Source: Streptomyces stelliscabiei (GTDB lineage: Bacteria > Actinomycetota > Actinomycetes > Streptomycetales > Streptomycetaceae). From it: a stretch of DNA of 64,000 bases. Below, piece by piece: positions 25,283-33,969 of the stretch. Position numbers and translations under genes: made by a program. Location: positions 6,572,001 through 6,636,000 of the forward strand of contig NZ_JADBGF010000001.1 of assembly GCF_014873495.1 (NCBI RefSeq), written 5' to 3'. Under the pieces are notes generated by a model that worked only from the letters and a program-made list of their open reading frames with translations, was not told the DNA's origin and searched no databases. Each line of letters begins with the position of its first letter. The stretch's first letter is position 1.

Positions 25283-26494
25283 CTAGGCCTGCGCGTACCC
25301 GTCCAGGAAGTTCCCGATCCGGGTGATCGCGGACCGCAGATCGCCCACCGTCGGCAGTGTGACCACCCGGAAGTGGTCGGGCTCGGCCCAGTTGAACCCG
25401 GTGCCCTGGACGACCATGATCTTCTCCTGTCGCAGCAGGTCGAGGACCATCCGGCGGTCGTCCTTGATCTTGAAGACGTTCGGGTCGAGGCGCGGGAAGA
25501 GATACAGCGCCCCCTTCGGCTTCACGCACGTGACGCCCGGGATCTGCGTCAACAACTCGTACGCGACGTCCCGCTGCTCCTTGAGCCGCCCGCCCGGCAG
25601 GACCAGGTCGTTGATCGTCTGACGCCCGCTGAGCGCGGCGACCACCCCGTGCTGCCCCGGCATGTTCGCGCACAGCCGCATGTTCGCGAGGATCGTCAGA
25701 CCCTCGATGTAGGAGTCGGCGTGCGCGCGGGGCCCGGAGATCGACATCCAGCCGACCCGGTAGCCGGCGACGCGGTACGCCTTCGACATGCCGTTGAAGG
25801 TGAGGGTCAGCAGGTCGGGGGCGACCGAGGCCGTCGGGGTGTGCGTGGCGTCGTCGTAGAGGATCTTGTCGTAGATCTCGTCCGAGCAGACCAGGAGGTT
25901 GTGGCGGCGCGCGATGTCCGTCAGTCCGCGCAGCATCGCCTCGTCGTACACCGCGCCCGTCGGGTTGTTCGGGTTGATGATGACGATCGCCTTGGTGCGG
26001 TCGGTGACCCTGCGCTCGACGTCCGCGAGGTCCGGCATCCAGTCGGCCTGCTCGTCGCAGCGGTAGTGCACGGCCGTGCCGCCGGACAGGGAGACCGCCG
26101 CCGTCCACAGCGGGTAGTCCGGGGACGGGACGAGGACCTCGTCGCCGTCGTCGAGCAGGCCCTGCATGGCCATCACGATCAGCTCGGAGACGCCGTTGCC
26201 GATGAAGACGTGCTCGACGTCCGTCTCGATGCCGAGGGTCTGGTTGTGCATGACCACCGCGCGGCGCGCCGCGAGCAGGCCCTTCGCGTCGCCGTAGCCG
26301 TGGGCCGACGACACGTTGCGGAGGATGTCCTCCAGGATCTCGGGCGGGCACTCGAAGCCGAACGCCGCCGGATTGCCGGTGTTCAGCTTGAGGATCCGAT
26401 GCCCCGCGGCCTCAAGTCGCATCGCCTCCTCGAGCACCGGGCCCCGGATCTCGTAACAGACGTTGGCGAGCTTCGTCGACTGGATCACCTGCAT
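25283..26494 (-). CDS. PLP-dependent aminotransferase, alanine/aspartate type (AlaA-like)
   Basis: 403 residues from the ATG at 26494. Fold type I aminotransferase with the Schiff-base lysine Lys238 in FNGMSKAYRVAGYRVGW, the PNNPTG cofactor motif, the DEIYD aspartate, and the carboxylate-binding Arg in FRVVTLP near the C terminus. The N-terminal segment IQSTKLANVCYEIRGPV is typical of AlaA-type alanine-pyruvate/glutamate transaminases, so a housekeeping role in alanine synthesis is likely. The longer open frame to 26725 is not supported. Confidence 0.88.
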   Translation of the reverse strand: MQVIQSTKLANVCYEIRGPVLEEAMRLEAAGHRILKLNTGNPAAFGFECPPEILEDILRNVSSAHGYGDAKGLLAARRAVVMHNQTLGIETDVEHVFIGNGVSELIVMAMQGLLDDGDEVLVPSPDYPLWTAAVSLSGGTAVHYRCDEQADWMPDLADVERRVTDRTKAIVIINPNNPTGAVYDEAMLRGLTDIARRHNLLVCSDEIYDKILYDDATHTPTASVAPDLLTLTFNGMSKAYRVAGYRVGWMSISGPRAHADSYIEGLTILANMRLCANMPGQHGVVAALSGRQTINDLVLPGGRLKEQRDVAYELLTQIPGVTCVKPKGALYLFPRLDPNVFKIKDDRRMVLDLLRQEKIMVVQGTGFNWAEPDHFRVVTLPTVGDLRSAITRIGNFLDGYAQA

Positions 26495-26807
26495 GCCCGT
26501 GAGCTTACGGCCCGGTAACGCGTTCCGTGTCGTGTTTTCCACCACCCGGGGCGACCTCTCCCGCCCGAACCGCCCCACCGTCCCCCGATCCCCCGCCTTC
26601 TGGCCGAAGATCGTGCGGCCGGAACCAACTCCTTGCTCGGCCCTCACCCGGCCTTCACAATGCGCATGACAAACTGCGGTGGCCGAAAGACCTTCACCCC
26701 CCACCGCACGACAGCCCCACGGCACAGCTCAGCCCGCACAGCACACCCCGCACGGCAGCTCACGCAGTACCCACGCAGCAATCCACGTAGCAAGAGGGGA
26801 CCCCCAC
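26495..26807 (+). promoter_or_regulatory. 313-bp intergenic region with candidate protease promoter
   Basis: No gene seen. A possible rightward promoter is TTGCTC (26633-26638), 17-bp spacer, CACAAT (26656-26661), which would give a leader of about 140 bases before the secreted protease. The aminotransferase promoter must lie at the left end but is not evident. Confidence 0.35.
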
Positions 26808-27716
26808 ATGAGAAAGCCTCTCGTCGCCGCGCTGTTCGCCCTGGTGATCACCGGGGCGGGCGCGGCGCCGGCGGTCGCGGCGCCGGAGCCCGCGGCGGCA
26901 CCCGTGAAGTCGGCCGTCGGCAGCGTCGTCGACACGGCGAACAAAACCGTGGCCGACCTCGCGGCCCCGGCCCCGGCGATCCAGGCCGTCAACTTCGCCG
27001 GCACCGTCTCGCTCAGCAACTGTTCCGGCTCGGTCGTCCGGATGCCCGCCTCCGAGGACAACGACCCGGCGCTGGTCATGACCAACGGCCACTGCCTGGA
27101 GACCGGCTTCCCGGCCGCCGGCCAGGTCCTCGTCGACCGGGCCTCCACCCGCACCTTCGGTCTGCTCAACTCCGCCGGCACCCGCGTCGGCACCCTGCGC
27201 GCCAGCAAGATCGCCTACGGCACGATGACCGACACGGACATGGCGGTGTACCAGCTCACCACCACGTACGCGCAGATCAAGAGCACATACGGCATCGACG
27301 CCCTCGTCTACGACACCGCCCGCCCGACCGTCGGCACCCCCATCACCGTCGTCTCCGGGTACTGGAAGCGGACCTACAGCTGCGCCGTCGACGGGTACGC
27401 GTACCGGCTGAAGGAGGGCTCCTGGACCTGGAAGGACTCCATCCGTTACACCTCCGCCTGCCAGACCATCGGCGGCACCTCGGGCTCCCCGGTCCTCGAC
27501 AACGCCACCGGCAAGGTCGTCGGCGTCAACAACACGGGCAACGAGGACGGCGGGCGCTGCACCGAGAACAACCCCTGCGAGGTCGACGCGAACGGCACCG
27601 TGACCGTCCGCCCGGGCATCAACTACGCCCAGCAGACCTGGCACGTCCCCGCCTGCTTCGGCGTGGACAACAAGCTCGACCTCACCCGCAGCGGCTGCAT
27701 CCTTCCCAGGCCGTAG
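26808..27716 (+). CDS. Secreted trypsin-like serine protease
   Basis: 302 residues. Signal peptide MRKPLVAALFALVITGAG..AVAA, then a short possible propeptide, then a chymotrypsin-fold domain. Catalytic triad: His95 in TNGHC, Asp144 in TDTDMAV, Ser225 in GGTSGSP. Several Cys pairs suggest disulfides, as expected for an exported enzyme. GAGGGGA lies 8 bases before the ATG. It converges on the deacylase gene with only 8 bp between stops, so the two transcripts must overlap. The S1 pocket cannot be judged safely, so specificity is left open. Confidence 0.9.
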   Translation: MRKPLVAALFALVITGAGAAPAVAAPEPAAAPVKSAVGSVVDTANKTVADLAAPAPAIQAVNFAGTVSLSNCSGSVVRMPASEDNDPALVMTNGHCLETGFPAAGQVLVDRASTRTFGLLNSAGTRVGTLRASKIAYGTMTDTDMAVYQLTTTYAQIKSTYGIDALVYDTARPTVGTPITVVSGYWKRTYSCAVDGYAYRLKEGSWTWKDSIRYTSACQTIGGTSGSPVLDNATGKVVGVNNTGNEDGGRCTENNPCEVDANGTVTVRPGINYAQQTWHVPACFGVDNKLDLTRSGCILPRP

Positions 27717-27724
27717 GGAACCCG

Positions 27725-29344
27725 TCAGGCGCCACGCCGGACCGCCCGGCCCGCCAGTACGTCCGTCCGCCGGCCGTCCTCGATGACTGGACGGCCGTCG
27801 ACCAGGACGTAGGGGATGCCGGTCGGCAGGGTGCGCGGTGCCTCGTACGTCGACCCGGCGGCCACGGTCGCCGGGTCGAAGAGCACCAGGTCGGCGCGGT
27901 ACCCCTCGCGGACGAGTCCCCGGTCCACGAGGCGCAGCCGCGCGGCGGGGCGTGAGGTGAGGTGGGCGACGCACTCCTCCAGGGAGAGCACGCCCAGCTC
28001 CCTCACGTACCGGCCGAGATAGTGCGGGAACGTGCCGTACGCGCGCGGGTGCGGCTTGTCGCCGCGCAGGATGCCGTCGGAGCCCCCGGTGTGCGCCCGG
28101 TGGCGCATGATGGCCCGCACGTTCTCCTCGTGCCCGACGTGCTGCAGGACAGTGGAGCCGAGCCGGTCCTCGACGAGCAGCCGGCGGGCGGTCACCCAGG
28201 GGTCCTCGCCGCGCTCCTTCGCCGACCGCGCGATCGTCCGGCCCACGTACGACGACAGTGCCGGGTCGGTGACGCCCGAGATCTCCACGGTGTCCCACTC
28301 GACGGGCACGCCGTGGCAGCCGTCGGAGCCGAGGGCCTCCATGTGGTGCCGGATCCGTTCGGCCGTCGTGTCGTCCCTCAGCCGCGCGAGCACCGCCTCC
28401 GGGCCGCCCTCGCCCGCCCAGCTCGGCAGCAGCGCCACGAGCGTCGTGCAGCCGGGGGTGTAGGGGTAGGTGTCGAGCGTGATGTCCGCGCCCGTCGCGA
28501 GCGCCTCGTCGAGGAGCGTCAGCAGCTGCGGGGCCCGCCCTTCGTTCACGCCGAAGTTCATGGTGGCGTGGGCCAGGTGGAGGGCGCAGCCCGCCTCCCG
28601 GGTCAGGGCGACCATCTCCTCGTACGCCCGGAGCGCGCCCGCCCCGTAGGAGCGGTGGTGTGGGCAGTAGTAACCGCCGTACGACGCCACCACCCGGCAC
28701 AGCTCGGTGAGTTCGGCGTCCCCGGCGTACATGCCGGGGGTGTAGGTGAGCCCCGACGACATCCCGACCGCGCCCTCCCGCAGGCCCGCCGCCACCGCCT
28801 CCCGCATCCGGTCCAGCTCCCGCGGTGTCGCCTCCCGGTCCTCCCAGCCCATGGCGAGCATCCGCACCGTGCCCTGCGGGACGAGGTACGCGGCGTTCAC
28901 GGCGATGCCCTCGCCGTCGAAGCCGTGGTCGAGGCGGTCCAGGTACTCGCCGACCGAGCGCCAGGTGAAGTCGATGTCCTCGCCGTAGCCGTTCCATCCG
29001 GTGATCGCGCGGCGGACCTCTTCGAGGGTGCGGTCGTCGACCGGCGCGTACGACAGCCCGTCCTGGCCGACGACCTCCAGGGTCACCCCCTGTGCCGCCT
29101 TCGCGGTGTGTTCGGGGTCCCGCAGGAGCGCGAGGTCGCTGTGGGCGTGCATGTCGATGAAGCCGGGGGCCAGGACCAGGCCCTCGGCGTCGATCTCCCG
29201 CTGGGCCCTCGGCCGCTGGCACCCGGCCGCGGCCGCCTCCTTGACGATCGTCGTGATCCTGCCGTCCGCCACGACCACGTCGGCGCGGTAGGAGGGCTCG
29301 CCGGAACCGTCGACGACGTCGGCGTCACGGAAGACCAGGTCCAT
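27725..29344 (-). CDS. N-acyl-D-amino-acid deacylase (amidohydrolase)
   Basis: 539 residues from the ATG at 29344, 9 bases after AAAGG; a GTG at 29353 is the longer option but sits on the ribosome site. Metal-dependent amidohydrolase of the D-aminoacylase type: HAHSD metal motif near residue 65 (FIDMHAHSDL), Cys/His/Asp sites further on (GYYCPHHRSYG, LHLAHATMNFG), and the C-terminal GGSDG segment. It removes the acyl group from N-acyl-D-amino acids. Its partner downstream (29395) deaminates D-amino acids, so the operon probably feeds on D-amino-acid derivatives. Confidence 0.88.
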   Translation of the reverse strand: MDLVFRDADVVDGSGEPSYRADVVVADGRITTIVKEAAAAGCQRPRAQREIDAEGLVLAPGFIDMHAHSDLALLRDPEHTAKAAQGVTLEVVGQDGLSYAPVDDRTLEEVRRAITGWNGYGEDIDFTWRSVGEYLDRLDHGFDGEGIAVNAAYLVPQGTVRMLAMGWEDREATPRELDRMREAVAAGLREGAVGMSSGLTYTPGMYAGDAELTELCRVVASYGGYYCPHHRSYGAGALRAYEEMVALTREAGCALHLAHATMNFGVNEGRAPQLLTLLDEALATGADITLDTYPYTPGCTTLVALLPSWAGEGGPEAVLARLRDDTTAERIRHHMEALGSDGCHGVPVEWDTVEISGVTDPALSSYVGRTIARSAKERGEDPWVTARRLLVEDRLGSTVLQHVGHEENVRAIMRHRAHTGGSDGILRGDKPHPRAYGTFPHYLGRYVRELGVLSLEECVAHLTSRPAARLRLVDRGLVREGYRADLVLFDPATVAAGSTYEAPRTLPTGIPYVLVDGRPVIEDGRRTDVLAGRAVRRGA

Positions 29345-29394
29345 GTGCGTCACCTTTCAGGGCGGTGCCGGGATCGGCAGCGGTCGCCGCCCGC

Positions 29395-30684
29395 TCAGAA
29401 GAACGTGCGGACGTAGTCCACGACCGTGCCGTCCGCCTCCACCACCGGGATCAGCTTCCACTTGTCGAACGACGTGCACGGATGCGACAGCCCCAGCCCC
29501 ACCCAGTCACCGACCTCCAGCGCGGCCCCCGCCCCGGTGCGCAGCCACGCGTGCTGGTCGGACAGCCCCGTCACCGTGATTCCCGCGGCCTCGCGGACCT
29601 CGCCCGTGCCCGCGTCCCGCACCACCTCGGCCGACGGCAGGTCCAGGTCGTGCGCGGCGTCGCGCTTGCCCGCGTTGGCGAAGGCCTGGTCGGGGGAGGG
29701 GCGGGAGACGACCTGCGCCCAGAGCCGGAAGGCGGGCTCCAGGGTGCCCTCCTCGGGGACGCGGTTGAAGGGGGTGAGCCGGCGGTAGTGGCCGGCGTCG
29801 TGCGAGACGTACGCGCCCGACCGGAGCAACTTCAGTACGGGCACGGACAGTTCGGGAAGTTCGGCGAAGACCTCGGCCACGGCGTCGAACCACGCGCTGC
29901 CGCCCGCGCTGACGATCACCTCGTCCAGCCCGGCGAACCGTCCCGCCTTGTCGAAGTCGACGGCGAGCGAGGTCAGCCGGCGCAGCCAGGCCGCCACCCG
30001 CTCGGGGTCGGCCCCCGGCACCTCGCCCTCGTAGCCGGCGACCCCCACGAGCCGCAGTGTCCCGGTCCCGGCCACCGCGTCCGCCACGGCCGCGCACTGT
30101 GCCTCCGTACGGACGCCGGTGCGCGCGTCCTCGCCCGCGCCCAGCTCCACGACGACGTCGACCGGGCGGGCGGGGCCCCCGGCGGCCCGCAGCGCCGCGT
30201 CCATGAGCGCGACACCGCGCACGGAGTCGACGTAGCAGACGAAGCGGAAGGCGGGGTCGGCGGCCAGTTCGCCGGCGATCCACCGCAGGGCGGCCGGATC
30301 GACGACCTCGTTCGCCAGGAAGACCCGCTCGATCCCGAACTCCCGTGCCACGCGCACCTGATGGGGTACGGCCAGGGTGATGCCCCAGGCGCCGCGCTCG
30401 ATCTGCCGCCAGAACAGCCGCGGTGCCATGGACGTCTTGCCGTGGGGGGCGAAGGCGAGGCCGTGGCGGGCCGAGTAGGTCTCCATCAGCGCCAGGTTGT
30501 GCTCCAGGCGCTCGGCGGACAGGGCGAGCACGGGGGTGGTGAAGCCGTCGGTGAACAGGTTGAGCCGCCGGCCGGCCAGCTCGGCCACGGTGCTGCCGTC
30601 GGCGTCCGGCGGGAGGCCCTTGAAGCGGTGGTCGACGCGTTCCGCGGCCAGCCGGGCCAGCGCTTCGACACTCTCGGCGCCCAT
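29395..30684 (-). CDS. D-serine dehydratase / D-threonine aldolase-like PLP enzyme (amino acid deaminase)
   Basis: 429-residue fold type III PLP protein. The N-terminal barrel contains the PLP lysine in FAPHGKTSMAP. The C-terminal beta domain carries the metal-binding His/Cys pair of eukaryotic-type D-serine dehydratases (LSHPCTSFDKW). The family removes ammonia from D-serine or cleaves D-3-hydroxy amino acids. It is first in the leftward operon, 50 bp before the deacylase, and its promoter region is shared with the sugar kinase operon. RidA on the other side would hydrolyse the reactive enamine such an enzyme releases. Confidence 0.85.
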   Translation of the reverse strand: MGAESVEALARLAAERVDHRFKGLPPDADGSTVAELAGRRLNLFTDGFTTPVLALSAERLEHNLALMETYSARHGLAFAPHGKTSMAPRLFWRQIERGAWGITLAVPHQVRVAREFGIERVFLANEVVDPAALRWIAGELAADPAFRFVCYVDSVRGVALMDAALRAAGGPARPVDVVVELGAGEDARTGVRTEAQCAAVADAVAGTGTLRLVGVAGYEGEVPGADPERVAAWLRRLTSLAVDFDKAGRFAGLDEVIVSAGGSAWFDAVAEVFAELPELSVPVLKLLRSGAYVSHDAGHYRRLTPFNRVPEEGTLEPAFRLWAQVVSRPSPDQAFANAGKRDAAHDLDLPSAEVVRDAGTGEVREAAGITVTGLSDQHAWLRTGAGAALEVGDWVGLGLSHPCTSFDKWKLIPVVEADGTVVDYVRTFF

Positions 30685-30705
30685 GGGGTCCTCCCTGACG
30701 AGTTC

Positions 30706-30722
30706 GTTGCATCACATGCAAC
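30706..30722. promoter_or_regulatory. Operator palindrome between divergent D-amino-acid operons
   Basis: GTTGCAT-CAC-ATGCAAC: perfect 7-bp arms. A related half-site (CATTGCGTATG) follows at 30727-30737. It lies in the 95-140 bp gap between the deaminase and the kinase genes. The symmetric GTTGC/GCAAC pattern resembles IclR-family targets, and the IclR gene is in the rightward operon. Confidence 0.6.
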
Positions 30723-30824
30723 GTTCATTGCGTATGTCGCTGAAAGCTGTCTAACATCCCAGCCAGACCTGGGTCAACGGTGCCGAACCCGCCCCCCCCG
30801 ACGCGACGAGGAGCCTCCACCATC

Positions 30825-31922
30825 GTGACCGCCGACGGACTCCGTTCCCCCGGCGCCGCTCCCGTCGGCGTCGACGTCGTCGCGCTCGGCGAGTCCATGG
30901 TCACCTTCCTTCCCACCCGCCCCGGACGGCTCGCCGACGTCCCCTCCTTCGACCGGGCCGTCGGCGGCGCGGAGTCCAACCTCGCGTGCGCACTGGCGGC
31001 GGCCGGACACACCGTCCGCTGGGTGAGCCGGGTGGGCGCCGACGCGTTCGGTGACCACCTGGTCGAGACGATCGGCGGACACGGCGTGGACGTGACCTCC
31101 GTGGGCCGGGACCCGGCCCGTCCGACTGGCGTGTACTTCCGCACGGCGGGGGACCGGGCCACGGACGCGCACGAGGTCGCCTACTACCGGGCGGGTTCGG
31201 CCGCCTCGGCGATGTCGGCCACCACCGTGGACCTCGCGGCGGCACGCGCCGGACGCGTCCTGCACCTCTCCGGTATCACCGCCGCCCTGTCCGAGGACTG
31301 CCTGAGCCTGCTGCGCGACCTGACGGCCCCCCACCCGGACCGCCCCCTGATCTCCTTCGACGTCAACCACCGCCCGGGCCTGTGGCGCGCCGTCGACGGC
31401 CCCCGCGTCCTGCTCGAACTGGCCCGCGCCGCCGACCTCGTGTTCGTGGGCGAGGACGAGGCGGAGGAGGCGTGGGGCGTCACGGGCGGCCCGGCGGCGA
31501 TCCGGACGCTGCTGCCCGAACCGGTGACCCTGGTGGTGAAACAGGGAGCCCACGGAGCCACCCTGTTCGCCCGCCCGCCCGCCGGACCGGGGACGTGCAC
31601 ACCCCGGCGCGCCCCCGCAGACACGACCACGTCCGAGCCCGCCCCGCACGTCGACGTGGTCGCCCCCGTGGGCGCCGGTGACGCCTTCGCCGCCGGCTTC
31701 CTCTCCGCCACCCTGCGCGCGCTCCCCGCCCGCGCCCGCCTCCGGCACGGCCACCTGACGGCCGCCGCCGCGCTCACCGTCCCCGGCGACCTCGCCACCC
31801 CGCCGCCGCGGGACCACGCCGACCGCCTGGCGGCCCTGGACGACGAGGTGTGGGGGAGACTTCGACTCGGCCCCGGCTGGACACAGGCCGATCGGGCCCC
31901 CGAGGAGGTACGCACCCCATGA
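30825..31922 (+). CDS. PfkB-family sugar kinase (2-keto-3-deoxygluconate kinase-like)
   Basis: 365 residues from the GTG at 30825 (AGGAG 12 bases upstream; an upstream GTG at 30780 is possible). Ribokinase/PfkB fold: N-terminal VVALGESMVTFLPTRPG, the GG dipeptide signature in VGGAESNLACALAAAG, and the C-terminal catalytic loop with anion hole and Asp (VVAPVGAGDAFAAGFLSATLRAL). The substrate is most likely a keto-deoxy sugar acid, but in this operon it could be another hydroxylated compound. The stop overlaps the IclR start (ATGA). Confidence 0.82.
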   Translation: MTADGLRSPGAAPVGVDVVALGESMVTFLPTRPGRLADVPSFDRAVGGAESNLACALAAAGHTVRWVSRVGADAFGDHLVETIGGHGVDVTSVGRDPARPTGVYFRTAGDRATDAHEVAYYRAGSAASAMSATTVDLAAARAGRVLHLSGITAALSEDCLSLLRDLTAPHPDRPLISFDVNHRPGLWRAVDGPRVLLELARAADLVFVGEDEAEEAWGVTGGPAAIRTLLPEPVTLVVKQGAHGATLFARPPAGPGTCTPRRAPADTTTSEPAPHVDVVAPVGAGDAFAAGFLSATLRALPARARLRHGHLTAAAALTVPGDLATPPPRDHADRLAALDDEVWGRLRLGPGWTQADRAPEEVRTP

Positions 31923-32680
31923 GCCAGACCGTCGACCGCGCGCTGAGCATCCTGCCGCTGCTCGCCGAGGGCCCCGCCGACCTCGGCCGGGTCGCCGACC
32001 GCCTGGGCGTCCACAAGTCCACGGCCCTGCGCCTGCTGCGGACCCTCCACGAACACGGGCTCGTCTACCGGCAGTCCGACCAGCGCTACCGCCTCGGCGC
32101 CCGCCTCTTCGCCCTCGCCCAGGAGGCCGTCGAGAACCTCGACCTCCGCGAGATCGCCCACCCCCACCTCGTACGCCTCAACGAGATGTGCGGCCACACC
32201 GTCCACCTCGCCGTGCACGAGGACAACGAGGTCCTCTACATCGACAAGGTGGAGAGCCGCTACCCGGTCCGCATGTACTCCCGCATCGGCAAGCCGGTCG
32301 CGATCACGGTCGCGGCCGTCGCCAAGCTGCTGCTCGCCGACCTTCCCGAGGCGGAGCGCCGCGCCCTCGCGGAGAGGCTCGACTACCCGCTGTACACGCC
32401 CCGTTCGACCCCCAACGCCCCCGCCTTCCTCCAGGAGCTGGCGCGGGTCCGCGAACAGGGCTGGGCCACCGACCTCGGCGGCCACGAGGAGTCCATCAAC
32501 TGCGTCGCCGCGCCCGTCCACGGCACCGACGGCCGGGTCGTCGCCGCGATGTCGCTCTCCGCGCCCAACGTCGTCGTCACCGCCGACGAACTCCTCACCC
32601 TGCTCCCGCTCGTCCGCCGCACCGCGGACGCGATCAGCGGCGAGTACTCCGGCAGAACCCCAGCGAAGGACACCGTATGA
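31919..32680 (+). CDS. IclR family transcriptional regulator
   Basis: 253 residues. An N-terminal winged helix (DLGRVADRLGVHKSTALRLLRTL) is followed by the IclR effector domain with conserved C-terminal segments (VAAPVHGTDGRVVAAMSLSAP). ATGA overlaps on both sides (31919-31922, 32677-32680) lock it into translation with the kinase and RidA. Probable ligand: a product of the D-amino-acid or keto-acid pathway. Probable target: the palindrome at 30706-30722. Confidence 0.88.
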   Translation: MSQTVDRALSILPLLAEGPADLGRVADRLGVHKSTALRLLRTLHEHGLVYRQSDQRYRLGARLFALAQEAVENLDLREIAHPHLVRLNEMCGHTVHLAVHEDNEVLYIDKVESRYPVRMYSRIGKPVAITVAAVAKLLLADLPEAERRALAERLDYPLYTPRSTPNAPAFLQELARVREQGWATDLGGHEESINCVAAPVHGTDGRVVAAMSLSAPNVVVTADELLTLLPLVRRTADAISGEYSGRTPAKDTV

Positions 32681-33105
32681 GCCACCGGCCCGGGCCGACC
32701 GAGAAGGTCGCCCTCACCCCCACGACCCACACCGCCCCGCCCGCGAAGTTCTCCCACGGCGTCCGCAAGGGCAACATCCTCCAGGTCGCCGGACAGGTCG
32801 GCTTCCTCCCGGCCGTCGAGGGCGAACCCCCCACCCCCGCCGGCCCCACCCTGCGCGAACAGACCCTCCAGACCCTCGCCAACGTCAAGGCGATCCTGGA
32901 GGAGGGCGGCGCCACCTGGGACGACGTGATGATGATCCGCGTCTACCTCACCGACGTGGACCACTTCGCCGAGATGAACGCGCTCTACAACGCGTACTTC
33001 GAGGAGCACCTCACCGGGGTACCGGCCGCCCGCACGACGGTCTACGTCGGCCTCCCGGCGGGCCTGCTGATCGAGATCGACGCGCTGGCCGTCCTGGACG
33101 CCTGA
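32677..33105 (+). CDS. RidA family enamine/imine deaminase
   Basis: 142 residues, chorismate-mutase-like trimer fold. It has the key Arg in the conserved C-terminal strand (GVPAARTTVYVGLPAG) and the family signature (VYLTDVDHFAEMN). RidA proteins hydrolyse 2-aminoacrylate and related imines made by PLP dehydratases. This fits the divergent D-serine-dehydratase-like gene, and co-regulation would couple imine formation to clearance. Confidence 0.9.
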   Translation: MSHRPGPTEKVALTPTTHTAPPAKFSHGVRKGNILQVAGQVGFLPAVEGEPPTPAGPTLREQTLQTLANVKAILEEGGATWDDVMMIRVYLTDVDHFAEMNALYNAYFEEHLTGVPAARTTVYVGLPAGLLIEIDALAVLDA

Positions 33106-33134
33106 CCCCGCTCCTCGCGCCCGGGGGGAGGGTC

Positions 33135-33899
33135 ATGAAATCCAGATACGGACATATGCCCGGCCCGACTGTCCCCGGCACAGGATCGTCGACCATACTG
33201 CCCGCTGTGGAGCAGCGCATCGGTTCGAACAACCAGCCCCTGGCCGCCGCCGCGGTCGACCCGTCGCACATCCCCGGACTCACGGCACCGGTGTCCGTGA
33301 AGAAGGAGAAGCAGGAGGAGCCGGAGGACATCAAGCCGACGGAGCCCGTCGAGCCGGACGAGGCTGCCCCGGAACGGAACGAGCCGGCGGCCGCCGAGCC
33401 GTCGAAGCCGTCCCTCGACAAGTCACCCGCCGGGAAGACCCTGGCCGACGCCGACGAGACGGACGCCGAGGACGACACCGAAGCGAACGCGGAAGCAGAC
33501 GCACCGGCGGACGCGGAAACCGAAGCGGGAGCCGACACGGAAGACGGCGCGGCCGACGGTCCCGTCTTCGAGGCCTCTGACCGCCGCGCGAAGATCATCG
33601 CCGACAGCCGTGGCGTACGGCTGCGCCTGGACGACCAGGAGTGCGAGTTCGGCTGGGACGAGATCGGCGCGATCGAGACGGAGTCCCCCCGCTTCGGCAA
33701 GCGGTTCACGATCACGGTCCACACCCCGGACCGCCGCTGGTACTTCCTGGAGATCGAGGCCAAGGCCAAGTCGGAGCACGCGGTCTGGGAGAAGCAGATC
33801 GACGAGGTCCTGGACGCGTACTTCGACGAGGGTTCCGCCGAGGGTTCCGCGGAGGGTTCCGCCGAGGAGGAGCAGGAGTCCGAGGACACCGCCTCCTAG
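33135..33899 (+). CDS. Acidic linker protein with C-terminal PH-like domain
   Basis: 254 residues from the ATG at 33135 (GGGGGAG upstream); a GTG near 33206 could also start it. The first 150 residues are disordered and rich in E, D, A and P. Residues about 155-230 form a compact domain (AKIIADSRGVRLRLDDQECEF..WDEIGAIE...WYFLEIEAK) matching in pattern the C-terminal part of the protein at 37891, with the conserved W-x-EI step and an aromatic C-terminal helix. A PH-like fold is my reading. The C terminus has a GSAE tandem repeat. The function is unknown. Confidence 0.65.
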   Translation: MKSRYGHMPGPTVPGTGSSTILPAVEQRIGSNNQPLAAAAVDPSHIPGLTAPVSVKKEKQEEPEDIKPTEPVEPDEAAPERNEPAAAEPSKPSLDKSPAGKTLADADETDAEDDTEANAEADAPADAETEAGADTEDGAADGPVFEASDRRAKIIADSRGVRLRLDDQECEFGWDEIGAIETESPRFGKRFTITVHTPDRRWYFLEIEAKAKSEHAVWEKQIDEVLDAYFDEGSAEGSAEGSAEEEQESEDTAS

Positions 33900-33911
33900 A
33901 GGGCGCGGGAA

Positions 33912-33942
33912 ACCGCGGGACCGGCCACGACGGTCCCGCGGT
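33912..33942. terminator. Bidirectional terminator between convergent genes
   Basis: 11-bp perfect stem (33912-33922 with 33932-33942) and a 9-base loop, between the PH-like gene and the carboxypeptidase gene. Confidence 0.75.
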
Positions 33943-33969
33943 CACCCCCTCACCGATCGAAACCCCCGG

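Noticed and set aside
27716..27725. Possible terminator between the secreted protease and the deacylase
   Set aside because: Only 8 bp separate the stops and no hairpin is seen there.
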